From positions 22,981,862 to 23,045,861 of the forward strand of contig OY855910.1 of assembly GCA_963693305.1 (NCBI GenBank): a DNA stretch of 64,000 nt. Reading direction: 5' to 3'. Position numbers and translations under genes: made by a program. The DNA comes from Meandrina meandrites (taxonomy: Eukaryota > Cnidaria > Anthozoa > Scleractinia > Meandrinidae). Numbering within the stretch: the stretch's first letter is position 1; each line of letters starts with the position of its first letter. The notes under the pieces were generated by a model. The model saw nothing but the letters and a program-made list of their open reading frames with translations, searched no databases and was not told the origin of the DNA. This document shows positions 42,631 through 51,059 of the stretch, in pieces.

Positions 42631-42909
42631 CTACTCAGTCGTGTTTAATTTCTCCTGGACACTCTCCTCATTGGGTCTTAACTTCACATGCTTAGCGACC
42701 TTAAACAGTCCGCTAGCTAACGCTACCAATCTTCCTCCCTTCAAAACAAGAAGACCAGCGAAGTTTGACAGTTCACGTTTGACTAGATCATCGTTCTTCA
42801 AGTCTTCATTAAGAGCCTCTACATCATCTACGGGAATCATATAAGAGATAAGAACACTCGCAGCGGAGATGGCCGACTCTACCAAACCTCCCGTCACCTT
42901 CTTACCCAT
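42631..42909 (-). CDS. 92-aa hydrophobic protein (may continue from the 56-aa ORF)
   Basis: GGLVESAISAASVLISYMIP and SNFAGLLVLKGGRLVALASG are amphipathic or membrane helices. The frame is open 5' of this ATG back to about 42957 (including KKLSPKQVKKYFNRY), abutting the end of the 56-aa ORF in another frame. A one-base slip in a GGG run near 42970 would join them. The true gene may therefore be longer and broken here. Confidence 0.6.
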   Translation of the reverse strand: MGKKVTGGLVESAISAASVLISYMIPVDDVEALNEDLKNDDLVKRELSNFAGLLVLKGGRLVALASGLFKVAKHVKLRPNEESVQEKLNTTE

Positions 42910-42961
42910 GACAGTCTTATAACGATTGAAGTACTTTTTGACTTGCTTGGGAGAGAGCTTC

Positions 42962-43132
42962 TTAAATGTCTCCCAGACTCATCGCTTTACCGAGGAACTC
43001 TTCTAGTAGTTCTGTAGTTCCGAGAGAGGCGAGAATTGCGAGTGATTCTCTCTGAGTCTCCAGATCGTCATCATCAGTCTTTATCTCCTCCTCAGGCACT
43101 ACATCTTCAATATAATCCTCTACGTTTGCCAT
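42962..43132 (-). CDS. 56-aa acidic small protein
   Basis: Starts MANVEDYIEDVVPEEE and has a helix-rich second half (ESLAILASLGTTELLEEFLG). It is preceded at exactly 5 bases by the 23-bp promoter motif, which supports this start. Possibly the N-terminal part of the downstream ORF. Confidence 0.6.
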   Translation of the reverse strand: MANVEDYIEDVVPEEEIKTDDDDLETQRESLAILASLGTTELLEEFLGKAMSLGDI

Positions 43133-43137
43133 CAGGA

Positions 43138-43160
43138 ATATGATTGGTGAAACCTTTATA
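43138..43160 (-). promoter_or_regulatory. Shared 23-bp upstream motif, copy 2
   Basis: Identical to 40182-40204, including TATAAA and the 5-base distance to the ATG. Confidence 0.75.
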
Positions 43161-43182
43161 CTGTTTAATCACTCAGTCTTTT

Positions 43183-43803
43183 TTAAACCGGTATCTCAAG
43201 GTAACACTCAAAAGGATATCTTAGGCAGAGACAGAGTCGAGCGTATCTATTTGTTTTCAACAGTCTCATAAACTGTTTTCGAGTCTCTATGTCCAGTTCT
43301 CCTCCGTAATCATCAAACAGGGTCTTCATTCCGATCTGAGAGGGATTGTAAAAAGCGACCACGCAGGCGACGTTCTCACGAAAGGGTTTCGCAACGGATG
43401 TTAACTGCTGTGTTAACACCCATACACTCAATCCGTCGTGTCTCCCCGAGAAAGCTAGGTCGATAAATTTATTAGAGCGTTGCTTAAGGTCTTTGGAGAC
43501 GGCGCAGTCGTCAAGAATCAACAAGGTGTTGGTTCCGGAGAAGAGTTCTGACACATCCTTCAAAAGGGAATCAATCTCATCACTGTTACTCGAATCCGGA
43601 GATAGGACAAAGAAGCGTTTATCACCCCAGGCAAACCTGTGGTAGGTCCTATTCTTCGCATAGGTCGGACAGATAAGAACAATGTACTCAAAGACCTTTC
43701 TGTAAGGTCCTCGTAACTGCTCTAGAAGGTAGTTTGTCTTTCCACAGTTTGTCGGTCCGGTTATGATCATGTGAAAGGGAACTTTTTCTCGTAACTCTTT
43801 CAT
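43183..43803 (-). CDS. Packaging ATPase, FtsK/HerA (A32-like) type
   Basis: 206 aa. The Walker A motif is GPTNCGKT (residues 16-23) after MIITG; the Walker B motif is TLLILDDC near residue 93. A following LTQQLTSVAKPFRENVACVV segment fits the sensor region. Length and order match DNA-packaging ATPases of Polintons and related double-jelly-roll viruses, which drive genome into the capsid. The gene starts 7 bases after the stop of the capsid gene, so both are likely on one transcript. Confidence 0.9.
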   Translation of the reverse strand: MKELREKVPFHMIITGPTNCGKTNYLLEQLRGPYRKVFEYIVLICPTYAKNRTYHRFAWGDKRFFVLSPDSSNSDEIDSLLKDVSELFSGTNTLLILDDCAVSKDLKQRSNKFIDLAFSGRHDGLSVWVLTQQLTSVAKPFRENVACVVAFYNPSQIGMKTLFDDYGGELDIETRKQFMRLLKTNRYARLCLCLRYPFECYLEIPV

Positions 43804-43809
43804 TTATTA

Positions 43810-45051
43810 TCAGTACATGATTGACTTTAATTCTGTGTTCATAATCTCCATCAACGCGTCAGCGACCACGAACATGTGACAGGTGATGTTTCCCGTTCCT
43901 CCGGTCTTTCGTTTGATCTCTAACTTAACTCCAACTCGTGTGTTGTTTACGTGAAGTCCTCCACCGTGAATACCGTTGTCGGGGAAGGTTCTCAGGTCGA
44001 TATAGAGAGCGAACTTATCTTCGTAAAAGTCCTCCTCTTTTACCTTGCCCGCACCGCCCATTCGTCCCTTGATAGCCTCCCAAAAGTCAGACGGAATCAT
44101 TCCCTTTGAGTAGAGTCGGTTGGGCATGCCGTCGATGTTGATGTTGACCGATCTAATGTCAGGGTTGACAAACTTCTCAGAGTCTCGTTTTCCCTCATCA
44201 TAGCTCTCTTCGAACAGACAGAGTATACCCGTCATTGACCTTCTCGGAAGATTGACGTGTTGGTTAATGACACTGTCATTCGGTTTTGAGATGGAAAACG
44301 TTTTGTGAAGGATTACGTTCTCGTAGAAGAATCCTTTGCCCACTTGGTAACTCGTCATCGCCTCATGAGACAGGTTGTCACTTGATATTATAGAGTACTC
44401 CAACTCAAGGTTTGTCATTCTATAGGTTGGTGGTGTCTTCTCCTTCTCTTTTTTATCATGATTTACGATCCTATCAACCTTCGGAAGAGTGATCTCAAAC
44501 ATCAAGGGATGAGGAAGAGCCTTCGGATAGAGAGCACCGTGATCACTCAGAACGGGATGGTCGAGCGGTATAACGTACTTGGTGTTGTGAATCGCTGCGA
44601 GGGCGACCTCCTTTGCGTTAGAGGTTACCTTGTCTCCAGCATTCGTTCTTAGTCTTCTCATATTCTCTGATGAGATTCCCTGCCTCAATCTGTCCTCTCG
44701 ATCATCAAAAAAGAGGTCATGGTAGGTCTGAAAGAGATCATATCTCTCTGTAGTTTGAAGTGTCTCACCGCCGAAAGAGACCTTAAGTTGATAGACAAGG
44801 TTTCGACCGACGTTATTTACGAGGGTGTTGTTGGCATGACCTCCTATTTTTAAGTCAAAGAGAAGATTAACACTTCCCGGTACGATCACCACATTGTCTG
44901 TCAGTTTGGGAATGTTTATATAGAGGGTTTCACCTTCATTCGCTGATGAGGGATTTAACGTGATTCTGTTCAGTGATGACTCAGCTTTTAGACCAAAAGG
45001 TTCTCGTGGAACTCTGTTAGGATTGATCTTATCCGATATAGCCTGTGACAT
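43810..45051 (-). CDS. Major capsid protein candidate (double jelly-roll type)
   Basis: 413 aa. NNVGRNLVYQLKVSFGGETL, then ERYDLFQTYHDLFFDD, is the kind of segment seen in the first jelly roll of double-jelly-roll capsid proteins. Near the C-terminus are repeated beta-strand stretches (GVKLEIKRKT, CHMFVVADALMEI). The position beside the packaging ATPase is as in Polintons and related viruses. It is shorter than many Polinton capsid proteins (often above 450 aa). A structural prediction would be decisive. Upstream CATTTAAAAAT sits about 25 bp before the ATG. Confidence 0.7.
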   Translation of the reverse strand: MSQAISDKINPNRVPREPFGLKAESSLNRITLNPSSANEGETLYINIPKLTDNVVIVPGSVNLLFDLKIGGHANNTLVNNVGRNLVYQLKVSFGGETLQTTERYDLFQTYHDLFFDDREDRLRQGISSENMRRLRTNAGDKVTSNAKEVALAAIHNTKYVIPLDHPVLSDHGALYPKALPHPLMFEITLPKVDRIVNHDKKEKEKTPPTYRMTNLELEYSIISSDNLSHEAMTSYQVGKGFFYENVILHKTFSISKPNDSVINQHVNLPRRSMTGILCLFEESYDEGKRDSEKFVNPDIRSVNINIDGMPNRLYSKGMIPSDFWEAIKGRMGGAGKVKEEDFYEDKFALYIDLRTFPDNGIHGGGLHVNNTRVGVKLEIKRKTGGTGNITCHMFVVADALMEIMNTELKSIMY

Positions 45052-45078
45052 TTTAAAAGAGAGAAAGATTATTTTTAA

Positions 45079-45463
45079 ATGAGTAATCTTTTAAAAATAT
45101 ATTACAGCGCTGAAGGTTATTGGAAAGGATACTCTGCAGTATCGAAACTTGCGAACGCGGCCAAAGTGAGTGAGGCTGAGGCAAGAGATTGGTTAGAGAG
45201 ACAGGCTTTGTGGCAGATCTATTTACCACCGCCAAAGTATGTGCCGAGGCCTCATTGGACTGTGGATAGACCGAATGAGATTCAACAGGCTGATCTTCTG
45301 TTTCTTCCTCATGACAGGGTCGGCAGAAAGACGTATCGTTACGCGTTGGTGGTGATCGACGTTGCAACGAGATATAAAGAGATATAAAGATGCTGAGTCA
45401 AGAGGTGGCAAAAGCCTTTGAGAGGATCTACTCGAGAAAACTCAGTTGGCCAAAGACATTGAT
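45079..45463 (+). pseudogene. Polinton-type (retroviral-like) integrase, 3' part lost
   Basis: The frame opens YYSAEGYWKGYSAVSKLANA and contains ARDWLERQALWQIYLPPPKY and QQADLLFLPHDRVGRKTYRY ALVVIDVATRYKE, typical of Polinton integrases. The first two catalytic aspartates (QQAD; VVID) are present. At about 45370-45390 a 10-bp tandem duplication (AGATATAAAG) breaks the frame. Integrase-like codons resume (EVAKAFERIYSRKLSWPKTL) and end at VVDA, where the inverted terminal repeat begins at 45464. The third catalytic residue (Glu) and the C-terminus are gone. It cannot act. Confidence 0.85.
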
Positions 45464-45468
45464 CGTGG

Positions 45469-45819
45469 TTGATGCCATCAAAAATGGTGATCAATACAGA
45501 GAGCACAATAGGTTATAACAATAGACTGAAACGTGTCAAACTGTCCATGAAATTGGGTGTCAATTCAGATGTTAATGTTCCCAGTATACCGGTCGGAATA
45601 AAGCATAACCTCGGAAAGAGTAAGGTATTGTTACCGCATGTGGTGAAGAAGAAGCCTAAGGCTACAGTAGTCAAAGAGAAGGTTGATGAGGAGGAAGAGG
45701 ATAGCAAGGTGGTGAAGAGTAAGGTCACACCGAAAGAGACAGAGACATCGAAACATGAGATTAATCTTGCGGTCTTGACAGTCGTCGTCGGTGGATTGGC
45801 CTGGTTAATGTTTCGATAA
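45469..45819 (+). pseudogene. 3' fragment of the 344-aa gene, right-end copy
   Basis: 116 codons matching the C-terminal third of the protein at 36507-37541 (including the basic-acidic tail and the membrane helix) with a few substitutions. It lacks the rest of the gene and its promoter because it lies in the duplicated terminal repeat. Confidence 0.9.
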
Positions 45820-45872
45820 AGGAGAAGGTTATTTTTCATAACTTGGGTTGAGTTATGAAAAGAGAGTTGGGT

Positions 45873-46301
45873 TCATTGTGTTTTGTTACACTCTTTACAT
45901 CGAGACTTTTGTTTTCCGTGTGGGCAGATCTGTGACCCTCCACAATCTTTGCGGTAAGATTTTATTTTACCATGAAGGCAGATACCGTTACCTTTACAAT
46001 CTTTACATGTATACTTTATTCGATCATGTTCACAGATACCACCACCTTTACAATCTTTACAATGATATCTATATCTTTTACGAGGGCAGATCTCTGACCC
46101 TTCACAATCTTTACAACGACTTTTTTGTCTTCCGTGAGGGCATTTTTTCGGTTGTTTTTTTTCTTTCTGCGTTGTGTCTTCACCGAGCTTATTCACCTTA
46201 TTTAAGGCTTCGATTAACTCTGCTTTACGCATCTTATAATAGCCTTTGATGCCTCGCTCTTTGGCGAGAGATTTTAACTCTTTTACGGTTTCATTACTCA
46301 T
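45873..46301 (-). CDS. SAP/Rho-N-like protein with zinc-knuckle repeats (right copy)
   Basis: 142 aa, identical to the left copy except for four residues. One change removes a cysteine of the fourth repeat (SYRKDC) and one removes the histidine of the second (CPRK). Two of the five knuckles are thus damaged. It reads inward, convergent with the capture junction. Confidence 0.75.
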   Translation of the reverse strand: MSNETVKELKSLAKERGIKGYYKMRKAELIEALNKVNKLGEDTTQKEKKQPKKCPHGRQKSRCKDCEGSEICPRKRYRYHCKDCKGGGICEHDRIKYTCKDCKGNGICLHGKIKSYRKDCGGSQICPHGKQKSRCKECNKTQ

Positions 46302-46344
46302 TTTAGTATGTAGATATATCTTTTTAAGCTAATATTTTATTCTC

Positions 46345-46587
46345 TCAAAGATCTGTGGGAGGATGATTATAGTTGTAAATCTCTTTCATGATTACATTAT
46401 AGTTATGTATTAGGATCTGCATATATTCATCAACTGTGATAATTCTGTTTGATGGGGGTTGTTTAAACCCTCGTTTTTTTAATTCTTCACTTGGGTCATT
46501 AGCGTCTTGCTTTTTAATCTTCCCCACGTCTTCTCTAAGGTTAACCATATCATTCACCACATTGTCGCTTTGCTTTTTGGCTGCCAT
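46345..46587 (-). CDS. 80-aa hypothetical protein in the terminal repeat (right copy)
   Basis: All 80 residues are identical to those of the left copy at 35739-35981. No recognised domain. Confidence 0.7.
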   Translation of the reverse strand: MAAKKQSDNVVNDMVNLREDVGKIKKQDANDPSEELKKRGFKQPPSNRIITVDEYMQILIHNYNVIMKEIYNYNHPPTDL

Positions 46588-46728
46588 TTAGTATTTAAAA
46601 TATGTTTCTTTAAGCTAATATTTCATTTTCACAATAAAGTATGATACTCTCGAGTGTTGTCGAGGATTTATATAGTAGATTGAAATTTGAATAATGAAAA
46701 TCGCTAAAGTCGGCGTTTTCCTACTACT

Positions 46729-47400
46729 TGACCAATTTTGTTTAAAAGGCTCAATGGCAGAGGCAGGAGAATACTGACAAGGTGGTTTGACAGTATTTAT
46801 TCAGTTTCTCGGGAAGAGTGCTTGTTGTGGGGTGTGGTAGCCCCCTAATTATAAATCCGCCGTATATAAATTACACATCAACAAATATAAAGGTCCACTG
46901 GTCCGCATATGACTCATCTATATGCTATATTGCCGAACATTACCTTATCTTGAGTTTTCCGTGAGGCAGTTTGGTTGTGTGTTTCTACCACAAAAAGAGA
47001 CCAAAGTTTCAGTGTGCGCAGTAACAAAGCTTCTGTTCATATTCTACAGACGTGCATACATGCAGTTAATACAAAAAAAGTTCCGAGAAAAACAAAAGTT
47101 CATGGGGATGTTCTTAGCAACGGCTTGATTAGCACATGTCTCCAAAAAAGTGCCGACGTTCTTCACCCTCCCTCTACTGACAACCAACGCCATGCTTAGC
47201 AGTCCACAAGCATGCATATGACACCTATATAGCTAGATATTCGCAACGCGCTCGCAAAATCTACTTCTGCGTTGACGATAAAAGTGATAAAAAGATGAGT
47301 CACGGACAAGGAAAAGAAGAAAACACGAGAAAAGCAAAAAAAAAAAAAAATTGGACCTAACCCGAAACAAAAAAGATATCAAGAAAAGGAAACAACAATT
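46729..47400. other. No gene recognised
   Basis: Right flank of the Polinton-type element. Short ORFs near 46922-47199 have no features. An A-rich run lies at about 47336-47350. Confidence 0.4.
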
Positions 47401-47465
47401 AGAGCATGCAATCTAGAACTCAGAGGGTCGTGGATTCGAATCCCATCTGGGGCTCTCCTTATGGT
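47401..47465 (+). repeat. tRNA-like or SINE fragment
   Basis: A B-box-like GGATTCGAATCCCATC follows GAACTCAGAGGGTCGTG. Only the 3' half of a tRNA fold is present; probably the head of a decayed SINE. Confidence 0.35.
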
Positions 47466-47765
47466 CAAACAATCTTATCAAATGGGGCACAAAGAGGGTA
47501 AAACCGATAAACGAAAAGAGAAGAAACAAAAAAGAGTGAAGGCTGAAATATGTGAAAGAGAAAAACAAAACAAAAAAGCAATTACTGTAAATTAATTATG
47601 AAATAAAGAAAAATAATTTTCTTAATTCTCTTCTATAATATACGTAGAGAGTAGCGATCTTCTGTTAACAAATTATTTAATAAATCACTATTTTATTTAG
47701 ACCACCGAAATCGACTAGTTTCGCCATTGCTTCACCCCCCCCCCCCCCCCCCCCCTAAAAAAAGG

Positions 47766-48165
47766 GCGATGACAGCATTGCGTGACGACTAGTAAGGAAC
47801 GCCTGATAAGATCACTGCTGTTTGCGTCCTGTCCTCACAGCGATCGGTCGGTCGGATGTAAATGTTTTAGTGTACTAAAGACCACGCAACATTCAAGAAG
47901 GGCCTTAGAGGTTGAAGAAATACAGTTGTTCTGGTTGTTCTGAAAATATGGGGAAAAGTTATTCGACCATCGCCCGGAACATGTTGCAAGTTGACGGTTT
48001 TCATTGGACGTTAAACAAACAAAACTACATATAAACCGCATACATGCGACTAATGACTGAGAGAATCGCACTAAAATCTGGCATTCTACCTGTCTTCTAC
48101 AGTAACTAAGGTAAGAACCCTTCGAAATGTTTTCCCCTCTGCCTATTCCAACGTGTTATGAGTTA
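47766..48165. repeat. Repeat inverted relative to 34459-34832
   Basis: Second copy of the segment flanking the Polinton-type element, running from CGATGACAGCATTG to CCTATTCCAACG. A poly-C run (about 47737-47754) lies just outside. Confidence 0.75.
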
Positions 48166-50940
48166 AATGGAGTGATGCAGACTAAAATATATGTTTGACC
48201 TCCAAATGGAATGTTGATTGGGAAGGTCAAATATCTGCATTTTTAACGAACTTTGAAAAGCTCTCGCATCGCTCCAAATCATTTGCCCAAAGAAATTTTT
48301 GAAGGAGTCTCTAGACCATCCTTCTAAACGTTAACCACCAGAAGCTTAGCCCATTTGAAGGTGTACCACATGGTGAAAATTAATACAATCCACGAAGCAC
48401 GTTTACTGCAGTGAACTATAAGCGTTCGAAATTAAATTATTTTGTATCCAAAGAACAACTCAGTATATTTACCAAAATCATTCTAACAGATGTTAAGACA
48501 TTGCTAAAACAGGTTGGAGTGTTTTAAAGGAGGTGGAATGATTTGTCTTTGCATGCGAGGCTCTCAAACCTGTGTAATAATTCATTGCCTCAAATGGCAA
48601 TTTTAACGGAATTTCGTTATTTGAATTTTTCTCAAAAATAAAAGGACATTTGACCAAAAAAACTATCCAGTAAATTTAGCTATACCCTAGCCTACCAAAG
48701 AAAGAAATATGAGCGAAATTGATTTTTCCACCCTTGCCGCGAATTTAAGAATTTGTTGGATTCTTACGGACTGTCACTCTTAAGTGGAAAAGTAAGGAAA
48801 TTAATAAATTAATAAGCGAAGAAGAGCTTTTGCAGAGCTAAAAGCGATCAGGTTGGCGGGTTACGGTAAAGCGGATTACAAGTCGTAACGGGCGAAATTA
48901 TCGTTGCCCGATGAGTAAACGTCAGCCCTCCGAAGCAGGCTCAAATTGCCGATAAGAAAAAGAGGCACCTGGGTGTTTTCATTACTTTCTCTGACCGAAA
49001 CAGCTATAGCCTAACGTGTGCGAAGCAGCGCCACGATCCTTGTTCTGGACCCCCAACGGACTCAATGAATTACCGGAAGTGCGTTTCGAATTTCCCTTCA
49101 ACCTAGTAGGCTATTACAAATGTCGCACAACAAACAAGGGAGGCAAAAACCTAAACATGGAGCTCAAAAGACTAAATCCTCGATTAAACTGAAGCAAGAA
49201 ATAAAACCTGTACGACATATAACGTCTCTCTAAAACAAATTGATAGCTTTCTTAAAGTAAAGGTACGCGCGCAGTCTCTGGCTAAACTGGACAAAAACAA
49301 ATACGTCATCCGTGATAAGAAGCAACACGTCCTGCAACAGCTGGTCAAGGCTTTACAAATATAAAATGCAAGTAATCAACTTATTCACGGAAAATTTAAA
49401 ATCTTGTCCTTTCAGAGCGAGCATTTTGAGAGATAACAACAGATAAAAACCGCAATAGCAGTACATATGACAGATTTAATACAGACCTACCTCTCCACAT
49501 TTGCTGGGCGTTAGCTTAGTCTTTCGGCCTTGCTCAACTTCAGTAAAACGCTTCCTAAGAATACAACATAGTGCTCGTTACAAACAAGCGAGAAGCGAAT
49601 GCGGTCGGACGACAAATTCAATGTAGAACGACAAATTCATACATGTCACGAACGTAGGAGTCCGTGTAGGCTTGTCGCCACCTTTTTATTGCTTCAGCTA
49701 ATCGGAGTCAATCGTAGCTCATCGAACAATAGCTTTTTGAACAGGCCAATCATGGCGCGTACTCAAATCCTGGTACACAGTTGGGGCCCCAGATCGAACA
49801 AGGATTTCGGTGCTGGTTCGCAGACGGACTTAACCAGAGGTTTAGTTTCGTCTGCGGCGCAGGCTAAAACAGCTAGCACCAAGCAAAAACGAGAGTTGGC
49901 GAGATCGAGTTGTCAAGAGGCTCTGCCTGAGAATATCGAGAGTTGCTGGACAGGCTCGAAAAATCCAAAATCCTGATACTTGCCTGAAGACTACTGTTGG
50001 AAAACTATCTTCGAAAACGTTACTGCAAGTTTCTAAAGATTTACAGATTTCGAGTAATTCGCAATACAAGTCTAGCCTCATAAATTATGCATAAATTACA
50101 GTGAAAATTGGCCAAGGTCTTATTGTTTGCATTGAATTACTTTGCAACGCTAAGAAGTAAGTATAATTGTGAATAAGAATGTTGCCCTTTTGCTTTCTAG
50201 CAATGGTACTTTTAAATGTTGTGCTGTAGTCATAAGAGTTTTAGCACCATTTGAACATTACTGATATTAAACTTGATATCTCAATCTTTATGTGAAAATG
50301 CGAAAATTGAAAAACTTCAAACAGTTGAAACGCCTCTTGCATGTAAGATGTCAAGTTGAAATGGGCATTGTGGTAAAGTATGATCCTTATACTATAAGAA
50401 TATAAAGTATAAAAAATCCTGGCTCGCACCGGTAAAAACGAAAGTTCGTAGTCCGCTGTTGTTAAATTTGCATAATATTCAATATTTAATTTTAACGGCA
50501 ACTTCTGTAGCTTAGTCAGGCTAGTATTCAGCAAAGAATCAAAACGTTACTTAATAATTTGTTAAACCAGTTTTGTGTTGCACTTTAAATCTGGTAACAT
50601 AAAACGGAGGAGAAGTACTGTCAAATCTAAGTGCTAAGTCTAAAGAGTACTGTGATCAAATTCATACCTTTCCTCTCTAAGCGTTTTAAAGCAAGAACAA
50701 GTAGTCTGTATGAGAAGAAAAATGTCGTTTACTTTTTTCAAATATCTCTTTTCTTTCTAGAGATATTCCAGTTTTTAAAATATGCAAATTAGCAAAATGA
50801 TGACATCATACACTCAACCAGAGAGAGCTATTTTAGCTAATTAACATAAGAAATGTTTGATTTTTTTGTAGTAAAAATTTGTGGTTACCGTGGGTTTAAA
50901 AAGTGGCCATTCATGGGATATCACACCCACCCACTCATCT
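48166..50940. other. Featureless stretch
   Basis: No repeat match elsewhere in the window and no recognisable protein. The longest open stretch (49599-49976) has no domain or signal. 49750-49990 has raised GC content but no exon signals I can defend. Confidence 0.4.
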
Positions 50941-50986
50941 GCCCTCCCCCCCCCCCCCCCACACAAAAAAATAATACATAAAAAAT

Positions 50987-51059
50987 TGCTTCCGGCAGGG
51001 CTCGAACCTGCGACCTTCCGCGTGTAAAGCGGACGTGATAACCACTACACTACGGAAAC
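50987..51059 (-). tRNA. tRNA-Val(TAC)
   Basis: Body as in the tRNA-Val(AAC) genes, but the anticodon loop reads TTTACAC, giving anticodon TAC. The B-box is intact (GGTTCGAGCCC). The acceptor 3' side CGGAAGC has one mismatch with GTTTCCG. Confidence 0.8.

Larger units (their letters stand above)
35598..46728 (-). mobile_element. Polinton/Maverick-type element, 11.1 kb, defective
   Basis: Bounded by 1265-bp inverted repeats whose tips read AGTAGTAGG(G/A)AAACGCCGAC. Polintons typically begin with AG. Inside are a capsid-like protein, a packaging-type ATPase, a nuclease, a fibre-like protein and about ten small proteins, mostly membrane proteins, nearly all on the minus strand, plus a retroviral-type integrase fragment. 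The usual protein-primed DNA polymerase is absent, and no adenovirus-type protease was recognised. The flanking 6-mers TTGGCC (left) and TTGACC (right, overlapping the tip by one base) are a weak candidate target-site duplication. Family assignment rests on integrase, ATPase and capsid features together. Confidence 0.85.
45464..46728 (-). repeat. Right inverted terminal repeat of the Polinton-type element
   Basis: 1265 bp. Starts inside the integrase gene at CGTGGTTGATGCCATC, a stretch that both the integrase frame and the left-end gene share, and runs to the tip at 46728. Differences from the left copy are scattered base changes. Confidence 0.95.

Noticed and set aside
46729..46734. Exact 6-bp target-site duplication for the Polinton-type element
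   Set aside because: The immediate flanks TTGGCC and TGACCA do not match; only an offset comparison (TTGGCC/TTGACC) is close, so it is noted as weak.
49599..49976. 125-codon open frame
   Set aside because: No domain, signal or repeat support, and atypical composition for a protein.
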